Source of the DNA: an uncultured Sphingobacteriales bacterium
GTDB lineage: Bacteria; Bacteroidota; Bacteroidia; Chitinophagales; Chitinophagaceae
Assembly (NCBI GenBank): GCA_946887085.1
Contig: CAMPKG010000127.1
Location: 1 to 8,929, forward strand
Direction of reading: 5' to 3'
DNA length: 8,929 bases
The notes beneath the pieces were generated by a model that had not been told where the DNA came from, searched no databases, and saw only the letters and a list, made by a program, of their open reading frames with translations. Position 1 is the first letter of the stretch, and each line of letters opens with the position of its first letter. A program made the position numbers and the translations under genes. Shown one piece after another: positions 1-6,700 of the stretch.

Positions 1-1
1 A

Positions 2-1717
2 CTTGAAACGGACGTGCAGCGTCTGAACCAGATCCTCAAGAACCTTTTGTCGAATGCCTTTAAATTCACGGAAAAAGGAGAAGTTAAGTTCAGGATATAC
101 AAAGCGAACAAAAACTGGAAGTCAGGCAACCCGAGTCTTGATAATGCGAAGCAGGTGGTGGCCTTTGAGATCAGAGACTCGGGTATTGGTATCTCGAAAG
201 ACAAGCAAAATATCATCTTCGAAGCCTTCCAGCAGGCGGAAGGTTCTACAAGCCGTAAGTATGGTGGTACCGGTCTTGGACTCTCGATCAGCCGTGGTCT
301 TGCCGACCTGCTGGGTGGTTCGATTGAACTGGATAGCGAAGTGGGGACAGGCAGTACGTTCACACTCTTCCTGCCGATCGATTACAACCCGAACCTGGTC
401 AAGAAAGAAAAACAAAGTACACTTTCAATCAGCGAATACGAGCTGGCGCAGAACGATGAAAAACTGGCTATCCAGACAGTACCCACTGTCAAGCTGCCGG
501 AACGTGACCTCGATGGTATCAACGAGATCATCAATGAAAAAGGTGATGACCGGAATAATATAATCAGCTCCGACAAAATAGTGCTGGTAGTAGAGGATGA
601 CCTTCGCTTTGCGAAGATCATGATAGACAAGGCACATGAGCGGGAATTGAAAGTTGTAATTGCGTCGAATTTTGGTGAAGTGTTTGAATTGGTGAACAAA
701 TACAACCCGATAGCTGTGACGCTTGATGTGAAACTACCCGATGCGAGCGGATGGAAGATACTAGACCTCTTTAAGAACGACATGAACTTCAGGCATATAC
801 CCGTACACCTGATCTCCGGCGAGGAGAACAAGTTGCTGGCTATGAAACGTGGCGCCAGAAGCTTCCACCTGAAACCGCTGAAGAACGAAGCGCTGTCGGT
901 TTTGTTTGATGATATAGTTGAGTTTAACGCGCGTACACAGAAAAAATTGTTGATAATCGAAGACAATGAGCTTGACTCTTCACAGATTGCAAAGGTGTTG
1001 GATAATGACGGATTGGTTGATATCACGATCGCATCGACCGGGAAGGAAGGGCTGACCCTGATTAAGGAAAATGTGTATGACTGCGTAATCGTAGATTACA
1101 TGTTGCCGGACGTAAGCGGGTTTGATTTTATTATGGAGATCAATGCATCGAAAAAGATGCAGATGACACCGATCATTATCTACTCGGCAAAAGACTTTAC
1201 CAGTCGGGAGCGTACACAGCTGAAACAGTTTGCTAACCGTGTATTGCTAAAGAGCGTGAATTCATTGGAATTGCTGCTTGAAGAAACAGTGATGCATCTT
1301 CACCTGAATCATAAAGACCTGCAGCCTGAAAAACGCAGGATGATCGAAAGCCTGAGGTTGCGTGAAGATGTGCTTGCAGGTAAGAATATACTGGTTGTAG
1401 ATGATGATGTCCGGAACCTGTTTGCGCTTACTACAGCATTTGAGAAGTATAATATCAATACTATCACGGCAGAAAGCGGACAGGAGGCAATTAATATATT
1501 GAATGAGAACAACAATGTCGATATGGTACTGATGGATATCATGATGCCAGAGATGGACGGATACGAGACGACACAGAAGATCAGGCGCGAACATAAAAAC
1601 AGTAACTTGCCGATAATTGCTGTAACTGCAAAAGCGATGAAGGGAGATCGCGAAAAATGTATAGAAGCCGGCGCGTCAGATTATATAACTAAACCAGTGA
1701 AAATAGATCAGCTTTAG
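2..1717 (+). CDS. Hybrid sensor histidine kinase, ATPase domain plus three receiver domains (5' partial)
   Basis: This is the C-terminal 571 residues of a hybrid kinase; the reading frame is open from base 2, so the sensor and phosphoacceptor-histidine parts lie outside the window. Numbering from base 2, the HATPase_c domain covers about residues 1-125, with N-box N14/N18, G1 box DSGIGI (59-64) and G2 box GGTGLGL (88-94). Three receiver domains follow: REC1 (acidic pair D199/D200, phosphoacceptor D242, K291), REC2 (E320/D321, D365, K417) and REC3 (D467-D469, D512 in LMDIMMPEMDG, K564 in TKP). REC2 has VLLKSV where receivers usually have a Lys-Pro, so its switching may be atypical. No DNA-binding output is present; the protein probably phosphorylates itself or passes phosphate to partners. 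The frame ends at TAG (1715-1717), but the same frame continues as SLMRVWLYK to a second TAG at 1745-1747. That tail looks like the normal end of this family, so the protein appears shortened by about ten residues. Confidence 0.93.
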   Translation, partial: LETDVQRLNQILKNLLSNAFKFTEKGEVKFRIYKANKNWKSGNPSLDNAKQVVAFEIRDSGIGISKDKQNIIFEAFQQAEGSTSRKYGGTGLGLSISRGLADLLGGSIELDSEVGTGSTFTLFLPIDYNPNLVKKEKQSTLSISEYELAQNDEKLAIQTVPTVKLPERDLDGINEIINEKGDDRNNIISSDKIVLVVEDDLRFAKIMIDKAHERELKVVIASNFGEVFELVNKYNPIAVTLDVKLPDASGWKILDLFKNDMNFRHIPVHLISGEENKLLAMKRGARSFHLKPLKNEALSVLFDDIVEFNARTQKKLLIIEDNELDSSQIAKVLDNDGLVDITIASTGKEGLTLIKENVYDCVIVDYMLPDVSGFDFIMEINASKKMQMTPIIIYSAKDFTSRERTQLKQFANRVLLKSVNSLELLLEETVMHLHLNHKDLQPEKRRMIESLRLREDVLAGKNILVVDDDVRNLFALTTAFEKYNINTITAESGQEAINILNENNNVDMVLMDIMMPEMDGYETTQKIRREHKNSNLPIIAVTAKAMKGDREKCIEAGASDYITKPVKIDQL

Positions 1718-1754
1718 TCGCTGATGCGTGTATGGTTGTACAAATAGCAGATGA

Positions 1755-3077
1755 ATGGAGATTTTTGATGACGAAGTTCAACAACTAGCGGCACCGGAGC
1801 CCGAGAACAAGATCCTTGTGGTGGATGACAGGGAGGATAATCTGTTTTCTATCGAATCCATCCTGGAGAAGGATAACTATATTATCAGGAAAGCAAATTC
1901 GGGTAGGGCGGCGTTAAAGATATTGTTGAAGGAACACGATTTCACGCTCATATTGATGGATGTGCAGATGCCTGATCTCAATGGTTTTGAAACTGCAACC
2001 CTGATATATGAACGTGACAAGTTGAAACATATTCCCATAATTTTTATCACCGCAAATGATCATGGCGAGGAGAATATGTTTAAGGGATACCAGATGGGCG
2101 GTGTCGATTATATATACAAACCGATCAACCCTGATCTTTTAAGAGCCAAGGTTCTTGTGTTTGTAGATCTATACAATAAGAACCATCAGTTGATGGCGCA
2201 GGAGCAGAAGTTGATTGCCGCCAACAAAAACCTGGAACGCGAGATCGTTGAGCGTATCAACTCCGAAGAAAAAGTGAATAAGCTCAACAAGCAATTGATG
2301 GACAACATCAATGCTTTGAAGCTTACTAACGAAGAACTTGAGAGGTTTGCATATGTAGCTTCGCACGATCTGCAGGAACCGCTCCGGAAGATCATTATAT
2401 TCGGAGACAGGTTATCTGCTAACTTTAAGGAAGCACTGGGAGACGAAGGCAGGAACTTCCTCGATCGTATGATGAAGGCTTCTAACCGTATGCAATTACT
2501 CATCAAAAACCTGCTCGCATTCTCCCGCTCATCAACGAACAATGATTCCTACCAGGAGACAAATTTGAATGCACTGGTAGAAGGAGTGTTGACAGACCTT
2601 GAGATACAGATAGAGCAGAAGAAGGCCATTGTGAATGTTGGGAAACTGCCGTCGCTGTATATCATACCCGGGCAGTTCAGGCAATTGTTTCAGAATCTTA
2701 TTATCAACTCGCTTAAGTTCAGCCGGGATGAAGTTGCACCCGAGATCAACATCTTCTCCGAAAAAGTGAAGGGTATGTACCTGGCCGATGTTCCCAACGT
2801 GGTGATCGACCAGGACTATCATCGCATTTACATAAAGGACAACGGCATTGGTTTCGATCAGCAGTACGCCGACCAGATATTCACCATTTTCAAGCGCTTG
2901 CATAGCTTTGACGAGTATGAGGGAACCGGCATTGGCCTGTCGATCTGTAAGAAGATCGTGGAGCAATACAACGGGAGTATCTCAGCGCAAAGCAATGTGA
3001 ACGAAGGCGCAACTTTCGTCGTCACGCTTCCATCTACCGTTACGGAGAAGGTGGAAAAAGCCGTGCAAAACCAGTAA
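1755..3077 (+). CDS. Receiver-histidine kinase (REC-HisKA-HATPase_c)
   Basis: A complete 440-residue cytoplasmic protein with no membrane segment or signal peptide. The N-terminal receiver (about 18-138) has KILVVDD (acidic D24/D25), phosphoacceptor D69 in LMDVQMPDLNG and K122 in YKP. A charged, probably coiled-coil linker covers about 140-195. The dimerisation/phosphoacceptor domain has H204 in ASHDLQEPLRK. The ATPase domain has N-box N314/N318, G1 box DNGIGF (362-367) and G2 box GTGIGL (390-395). In such fusions the receiver is thought to control the kinase, so this protein may take phosphate or a signal from the upstream hybrid kinase and pass it on. It starts 37 bases after the TAG of the upstream gene on the same strand and is probably co-transcribed. 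ATG at 1755 is chosen because the nearby ATG at 1751 hits a stop within five codons. I see no clear Shine-Dalgarno sequence, which is common in this phylum. The downstream partner is unknown. Confidence 0.93.
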   Translation: MEIFDDEVQQLAAPEPENKILVVDDREDNLFSIESILEKDNYIIRKANSGRAALKILLKEHDFTLILMDVQMPDLNGFETATLIYERDKLKHIPIIFITANDHGEENMFKGYQMGGVDYIYKPINPDLLRAKVLVFVDLYNKNHQLMAQEQKLIAANKNLEREIVERINSEEKVNKLNKQLMDNINALKLTNEELERFAYVASHDLQEPLRKIIIFGDRLSANFKEALGDEGRNFLDRMMKASNRMQLLIKNLLAFSRSSTNNDSYQETNLNALVEGVLTDLEIQIEQKKAIVNVGKLPSLYIIPGQFRQLFQNLIINSLKFSRDEVAPEINIFSEKVKGMYLADVPNVVIDQDYHRIYIKDNGIGFDQQYADQIFTIFKRLHSFDEYEGTGIGLSICKKIVEQYNGSISAQSNVNEGATFVVTLPSTVTEKVEKAVQNQ

Positions 3078-3137
3078 TAAGCCTGAGGGAGTTTTTTTAT
3101 GCGGGGTATCTGAATATCTTGCGGAAAACTTTTGTAG

Positions 3138-3959
3138 ATGTCTTTGAGAAGGATACTCGCAGGGGCGTACATTAAACTGTTCGATCCGAAACCAAAGAAA
3201 GTGCAAGTGCAGTTGCTCGGGCGAACGCTTACGGTGTATTCGGGCACTATTACTAAAGCTGATAAGGATGACGCATGGTTTTATGCTTTGTCAAAGAACA
3301 GTACCGCAATATTCGATGTTGGTTGCAATGTAGGTGCCGCTTCGATCCTGGCATCTATCGACAATCCGCAACGGCCGATGGTCCTCGTTGATCCGAACCC
3401 CAAAGCATTGACAATGGCATCTGAAAATCTAAACAATAACCGGTTTGGTGAGGGTAAGCGATATGTGACAGCTTTTGTCAGTGACCATCACGGAGAGCAA
3501 GTAAAGTTCTATACTGTAGGATCAGGGGCAGCAGGTAGTATGTTCGGTACTCACGCGGAAACCGCTAAAAAACTCGGATCACACTACCAGGTTGAAACAA
3601 CCACCTTAGACAGGGTTGTGGAAGAAGCAGGATACACGCCCGATCTGCTAAAGATCGACGTGGAAGGTGCAGAAAGCATGGCATTAAAAGGTGCAACTAA
3701 GGTGGCTGCTTTGCAAAAGGCAAAATTTCTTGTGGAAATGCACGGCCCCAAAGAAATGCCGATGTTGAAAAATGCAGCATTGGTACTTGATTGGTGTCGT
3801 CAAAATAACTATCGTGCGTGGTATTTGTCGAAACATGTTGAACTAACAGACGCAGAGCAGCTTGCTGATCGGGGAAGATGTCACCTCTTGTTGCTTCCTG
3901 CCCGGGAAGCCTATCCCGAATATCTCCGAACGATTCCTGAAGGTGCAGCTGTTCAATAA
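3138..3959 (+). CDS. FkbM family S-adenosylmethionine-dependent methyltransferase
   Basis: A 273-residue soluble protein with the class I methyltransferase fold. Motif I is FDVGCNVGAA (about 59-68), the acidic residue after strand 2 lies in VLVDPNP (82-88), and the FkbM signatures ETTTLDRV (153-160) and LLKIDVEGAE (170-179) are clear, with FLVEMHG (197-203) further on. FkbM enzymes transfer a methyl group from SAM to oxygen on small molecules or sugars; they are found in polyketide, polysaccharide and glycolipid clusters. No biosynthetic neighbours are visible here, so the substrate cannot be named. It follows the kinase gene by 60 bases with no convincing terminator between, so read-through is possible. 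A weak promoter-like AACTTTTG (3127-3134) lies three bases before the ATG. The stop codon overlaps the A-run that forms the T-tail of the converging tRNA terminator. Confidence 0.88.
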   Translation: MSLRRILAGAYIKLFDPKPKKVQVQLLGRTLTVYSGTITKADKDDAWFYALSKNSTAIFDVGCNVGAASILASIDNPQRPMVLVDPNPKALTMASENLNNNRFGEGKRYVTAFVSDHHGEQVKFYTVGSGAAGSMFGTHAETAKKLGSHYQVETTTLDRVVEEAGYTPDLLKIDVEGAESMALKGATKVAALQKAKFLVEMHGPKEMPMLKNAALVLDWCRQNNYRAWYLSKHVELTDAEQLADRGRCHLLLLPAREAYPEYLRTIPEGAAVQ

Positions 3960-3981
3960 AAAAAGCCGTCGCGCGACGGCT
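3958..3981 (-). terminator. Rho-independent terminator of tRNA-Lys
   Basis: Bases 3964-3981 form a perfect GC-rich palindrome (left half AGCCGTCGC). On the minus strand it is followed at once by seven T residues (complement of 3958-3964). It begins three bases beyond the tRNA 3' end, so it most likely ends tRNA-Lys transcription and any read-through from mtaB. The palindrome can also fold on the plus strand, but there it has no T-run, so it is at best a weak stop for the methyltransferase gene. Confidence 0.88.
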
Positions 3982-3984
3982 CTG

Positions 3985-4057
<73 letters not shown>

Positions 4058-4069
4058 TGGTTGGGAAGG

Positions 4070-4100
4070 CAAATATAGTTGAACTATAGTTTCCAGTCAA
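4070..4100 (-). promoter_or_regulatory. Promoter of tRNA-Lys, -33/-7 type, overlapping the mtaB 3' end
   Basis: Reading the minus strand, TTG (4100-4098) is followed after 20 bases by TATATTTG (4077-4070), an exact match to the Bacteroidota -7 consensus TAnnTTTG at normal spacing. The predicted start is near 4065, about eight bases before the mature tRNA. The -33 element lies inside the last codons of mtaB. The tRNA can therefore be transcribed independently of mtaB, although mtaB transcripts could also run into it. Confidence 0.75.
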
Positions 4101-5349
4101 CAAGTTGATTGACCCATTCGCCTCTGAAAGGTGTTTGCACTTTGATGTAATTGTCGGTATAACCGTCCATCATGCCATTTTTCTCGGCGCTTTCAAATAA
4201 CACCTTACGTGTTTGACTGCTATGCTGTGCGGTGAAGTACTGCATCTTCTGGTAAGAGAGGTTGCGCAGCACTTTGTTACGTTCATGACGTACATGGATG
4301 GGTACGACGGGCTTCATATCTATCGCCAGCGTATTCGCACGTTCAGAATAGGTGAACACGTGAAAATAAGAGACATCAAGGCTGTGCAGAAAATCAAAGG
4401 TGTCTTTAAAATCGTCGTCTGATTCAGTCGGGAAACCTACAATTACGTCAACACCAATGCAGCAATGAGGCATAAAGGTTTTTATCGTTGTCACGCGGTC
4501 CGCGTAGAGTTCGCGCTGGTACCTGCGGCGCATAGCGCCGAGTATCTTATTGCTGCCGCTCTGCAAGGGAATATGAAAATGCGGCATGAACTTTCTTGAG
4601 TTGGCTACAAATTCGATGATCTCGTTCGTAAGAAGGTTCGGTTCGATAGACGAAATGCGAAAACGTTCAATGCCCTCCACCTTATCTAATTCCTGTACCA
4701 GTTCAAAGAATGATTCGTCGCGTTTCTTGCCGCCGTCTATCCCTTTACCAAAATCTCCCAGGTTGATGCCTGTCAGCACGATTTCCTTTGTTCCTGCAGA
4801 TGCCAATTCATGAACATTGGCCAGCACACCGTTGATACTATCACTGCGGCTGTGCCCGCGTGCCAGCGGTATGGTACAGAAGCTGCAATTATAGTCACAG
4901 CCGTCCTGCACCTTCAGGAAGGTACGCGTACGGTCGTTGATAGAGTAGGAACTGTGAAAACCGTTTACCTCTGCTATTTCGCAGGCATGTACTTTATCCT
5001 GGTTGCCCTTGGTAAGTGTTTGCAAATGCGATGAAAGGTTGAACTTTTCTGCCGCACCCAATACCAGGTCTACACCATCTATTTCAGCTATTTCCTTCGG
5101 CTTCAGTTGCGCGTAGCAGCCCGTAATCACCACCATCGACTCAGGTGCACGACGTTGGATGCGCCGTACTATCTGGCGGCATTCCTTATCGGCATTCTCG
5201 GTAACGGAGCAGGTATTGATCACATATACATCGGCCAGCTCTTCGAAATCTCTCTTCACAAACCCGTCTGCTTCCAGCATGCGGCTAAGCGTCGAAGTTT
5301 CCGAATAGTTGAGCTTGCAACCCAGTGTATGGAAGGCTACTGTTTTCAT
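4084..5349 (-). CDS. mtaB: tRNA (N6-threonylcarbamoyladenosine(37)-C2)-methylthiotransferase MtaB
   Basis: A 421-residue radical-SAM enzyme that converts t6A37 to ms2t6A37 in tRNAs reading ANN codons, classically tRNA-Lys; it acts in the cytoplasm. The N-terminal UPF0004 domain holds the three ligands of the auxiliary iron-sulfur cluster: C11 in TLGCKLN, C47 in INTCSVT and C78 in ITGCYAQ. The radical-SAM cluster motif is CDYNCSFC (C151, C155, C158). The region from about 360 to the end fits the TRAM RNA-binding domain. KVQDGC-CSFCTIPLARG and the spacing favour MtaB over MiaB or RimO. Length is near the family norm of about 430. ATG at 5349 is preferred to an upstream in-frame TTG at 5361 because it gives the usual MKTVAFHTLGC start and because the TTG lies within the promoter -7 element. 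The gene is divergent from the lipoprotein pair, with tRNA-Lys just downstream. Confidence 0.94.
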   Translation of the reverse strand: MKTVAFHTLGCKLNYSETSTLSRMLEADGFVKRDFEELADVYVINTCSVTENADKECRQIVRRIQRRAPESMVVITGCYAQLKPKEIAEIDGVDLVLGAAEKFNLSSHLQTLTKGNQDKVHACEIAEVNGFHSSYSINDRTRTFLKVQDGCDYNCSFCTIPLARGHSRSDSINGVLANVHELASAGTKEIVLTGINLGDFGKGIDGGKKRDESFFELVQELDKVEGIERFRISSIEPNLLTNEIIEFVANSRKFMPHFHIPLQSGSNKILGAMRRRYQRELYADRVTTIKTFMPHCCIGVDVIVGFPTESDDDFKDTFDFLHSLDVSYFHVFTYSERANTLAIDMKPVVPIHVRHERNKVLRNLSYQKMQYFTAQHSSQTRKVLFESAEKNGMMDGYTDNYIKVQTPFRGEWVNQLVDWKL

Positions 5350-5358
5350 CAGGAGGTG

Positions 5359-5366
5359 CAAAATTA
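5359..5366 (-). promoter_or_regulatory. -7 element of the mtaB promoter
   Basis: The minus strand reads TAATTTTG, an exact TAnnTTTG match, ending nine bases before the mtaB ATG. The transcript would have a leader of only about five bases, so translation would not use a Shine-Dalgarno sequence. No clear TTG is found at the expected -33 distance, so this rests on the -7 match and its position. Confidence 0.55.
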
Positions 5367-5380
5367 CTGATATTTCATGG

Positions 5381-5413
5381 TTGTGGCAGGATGGCAGACA
5401 AATCGTAACTTCG
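5381..5413 (+). promoter_or_regulatory. Putative promoter of the first lipoprotein gene
   Basis: TTG (5381-5383), 22 bases, then TAACTTCG (5406-5413), which differs from TAnnTTTG at one base. It lies 35 bases upstream of the ATG at 5449 and diverges from the mtaB promoter in the same 99-base spacer. The spacer is slightly long and the -7 imperfect, so this is a moderate call. Confidence 0.45.
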
Positions 5414-5437
5414 TATGAATTAAACGATTAGATAATG

Positions 5438-5444
5438 AGGAGAG
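5438..5444 (+). promoter_or_regulatory. Shine-Dalgarno site of the first lipoprotein gene
   Basis: AGGAGAG ends four bases before the ATG at 5449. Strong purine-rich sites are uncommon in this phylum and I see no other as clear in the window. It supports the chosen start. Confidence 0.6.
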
Positions 5445-5448
5445 AGAT

Positions 5449-6021
5449 ATGAGAAAATCGTATTTGATTTTGGCTATTGTAGCCATTGCATCTGTTGGTT
5501 GCCAGAAGATCATTTCACTGGCCAATATTTCCAAAGACTTCACATACGCAAAAACAGTGGATGTACCGGCAATAAAAGAGTTGCCGGAGGACATTGGTCC
5601 TTTGCCTGAAGGAGGCATGACCGCATATTCACCATTGATGCCGCTTGCAACCAATTCAGAAGAACAAGTTTCCCAAAGTGGTAGTGCTATCAACCTGGTA
5701 AAGGAAGTGAAGCTGAAACAGATGTCTGTTGCCATCTCCAAACCCGCAGGCCAGACCTTTGATTTTATGGATACAGTACGTTTATTCATTTCCGCACCCG
5801 GACTGGAAGAGAAACTGGTAGCTTTTAAATATGGCGTACCGAAAGGCCAGCAAAAACTGGATCTCGACTGCGAGGCAATAAACCTGCGCGAATACTTTAT
5901 ACAGGACACGATGTATGTTCGCTTCGGCGGCCATTTCAACGCTGTGCCTGCGACAGAAAGCCAGTTGGAACTGAATTCAACTTTCAACATGCTGGCCAAC
6001 CCGCTGCAAAAAGCAGAGTAG
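5449..6021 (+). CDS. Predicted lipoprotein, uncharacterised, first of a tandem paralogous pair
   Basis: A 190-residue exported protein. The N-terminus has a positive start (MRK), a hydrophobic stretch (about 5-16) and ASVGC ending at C18, a loose lipobox of the kind tolerated in Bacteroidota, so it is probably lipid-anchored. No acidic residues follow the cysteine, so there is no obvious surface-export signal. The mature part looks like alternating beta strands, with FDFMDTVRLFIS (104-115), GLEEKL (118-123), PKGQQ (131-135), LDCE with a lone cysteine C141, EYF-DTMY-RFGGHF (148-163) and TFNMLANPL (178-186). I do not recognise a named family; a lipid-anchored beta-sandwich is my guess from the pattern. 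It aligns without gaps to the next gene at about 57% identity by hand count. A good ribosome-binding site sits four bases before the ATG. Function unknown. Confidence 0.85.
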   Translation: MRKSYLILAIVAIASVGCQKIISLANISKDFTYAKTVDVPAIKELPEDIGPLPEGGMTAYSPLMPLATNSEEQVSQSGSAINLVKEVKLKQMSVAISKPAGQTFDFMDTVRLFISAPGLEEKLVAFKYGVPKGQQKLDLDCEAINLREYFIQDTMYVRFGGHFNAVPATESQLELNSTFNMLANPLQKAE

Positions 6022-6030
6022 CAATTTTCC

Positions 6031-6059
6031 TTGTGGTTCCTGTCAAAGTGGTAACTTTG
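6031..6059 (+). promoter_or_regulatory. Promoter of the second lipoprotein gene
   Basis: TTG (6031-6033), 18 bases, then TAACTTTG (6052-6059), an exact TAnnTTTG match, only 16 bases before the ATG at 6076. It would give the second paralog its own transcript with a very short leader, starting near the downstream edge of the hairpin at 6037-6066. The -7 element lies inside that hairpin. Confidence 0.65.
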
Positions 6060-6066
6060 ACAGGAA
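6037..6066 (+). other. Perfect 13-bp inverted repeat with 4-base loop between the lipoprotein genes
   Basis: Bases 6037-6049 pair perfectly with 6054-6066 around the loop GGTA (6050-6053). The core arms are CCTGTCAAAG and CTTTGACAGG. The right arm includes most of the -7 element and an AGGA (6062-6065) placed ten bases before the ATG at 6076. It is followed by TTTATAATTA rather than a clean T-run, so as a terminator it would be weak. It could be a terminator of the first gene, an operator overlapping the promoter, or a structure hiding the ribosome-binding site on read-through transcripts. Confidence 0.7.
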
Positions 6067-6075
6067 TTTATAATT

Positions 6076-6645
6076 ATGAAAAAAGCATATTTAGTGGCGG
6101 GTGCGCTCACCCTGGTAGCTGTAGCCTGTAACAAGATCGAAGACCTGGCCAATATTTCAAAGGACTTTACATATACAGAAGTGGTAGACGTCCCGTCTAT
6201 CACAGGTCTGCCAAGTGTTATCGACTCATTACCACAAGGCGGCATCAGTGCTGATGCACCGGTAATGCCCATGGAAACTAACTCAGCGCAGTACATTTCT
6301 GAATCGGGCAGCAGCGCCAACCTGGTGCAGCATGTAAAGCTGGTAAAGTTTGTGACTACAATGAAAGAGCCGTCGGGTTCAAACTTTGATTTCATGGATA
6401 CGATCAGGGTTTATGTTTCGGCACAGGGGCTCGAGGAAAAATTGGCGGCTAAGAAATACGGCATACCTAAGGGTCAGCAAACACTGGAGCTGGACTGCGA
6501 AGATGTCAATCTCAAAGAGTATTTCATCAAAGACACCATGTACATTCGCTTTGGCGGACATTTTACCGGAGTTCCTGATTCAAACGCCAAGATAGAGTTG
6601 ACTCCGACGTTCAACATGCTGGCAAATCCTCTGAAGAACAAATAA
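6076..6645 (+). CDS. Predicted lipoprotein, uncharacterised, second of a tandem paralogous pair
   Basis: A 189-residue paralog of the preceding gene, with 54 bases between them. The signal region MKKAYLVAGALTLVAVAC ends at C18, at exactly the same position as in its neighbour. The mature N-terminus keeps LANISKDFTY (24-33) and VDVP (37-40); the C-terminal half keeps FDFMDT, GLEEKL, KYG-PKGQQ, LDCE (C141), EYFI-DTMY, RFGGHF and TFNMLANPL. By hand count identity is about 50% over the first 109 residues and about 65% over the rest, so the C-terminal domain is the constrained part. The differences are largely conservative (I/V, D/E, K/R), which points to two maintained proteins rather than a decaying copy. 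It has its own promoter match, and ends at the strong bidirectional terminator. Function unknown; an envelope location is inferred from the signal. Confidence 0.85.
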   Translation: MKKAYLVAGALTLVAVACNKIEDLANISKDFTYTEVVDVPSITGLPSVIDSLPQGGISADAPVMPMETNSAQYISESGSSANLVQHVKLVKFVTTMKEPSGSNFDFMDTIRVYVSAQGLEEKLAAKKYGIPKGQQTLELDCEDVNLKEYFIKDTMYIRFGGHFTGVPDSNAKIELTPTFNMLANPLKNK

Positions 6646-6659
6646 GATTCGATATCGAT

Positions 6660-6700
6660 AATAATAAAAGAGCCCCGGTTATCGGGGCTCTTTTATTATT
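6660..6700. terminator. Bidirectional Rho-independent terminator
   Basis: Bases 6660-6677 pair perfectly with 6683-6700: an 18-bp stem with loop GTTAT. The inner part is GC-rich (GAGCCCCG) and the outer part is A-rich on the left and T-rich on the right, so both strands end in a T-rich tail. It lies between the convergent second lipoprotein gene (stop at 6645) and the outer-membrane protein gene. The last base of the right arm is also part of the latter's stop codon. Confidence 0.93.

Noticed and set aside
382..1026. A 214-codon minus-strand frame inside the hybrid kinase
   Set aside because: It is antisense to the first receiver domain and the start of the second, and is serine/phenylalanine-rich in the way typical of shadow frames.
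3127..3134. AACTTTTG as a promoter for the FkbM methyltransferase gene
   Set aside because: The first base does not fit TAnnTTTG, no TTG lies at the -33 distance, and the element ends only three bases from the ATG, which would put the start inside the gene.
3078..3137. A terminator between the receiver-kinase and the methyltransferase gene
   Set aside because: There is a run of T residues (3092-3098), but the sequence before it (GCCTGAGGGA) forms no stable stem.
5364..6395. A 343-codon open frame on the minus strand antisense to both lipoprotein genes
   Set aside because: It mirrors the duplicated genes, so its own apparent repeat structure comes from the paralogy. Both plus-strand genes have signal peptides, matched cysteines and conservation; the antisense frame has no recognisable domain.
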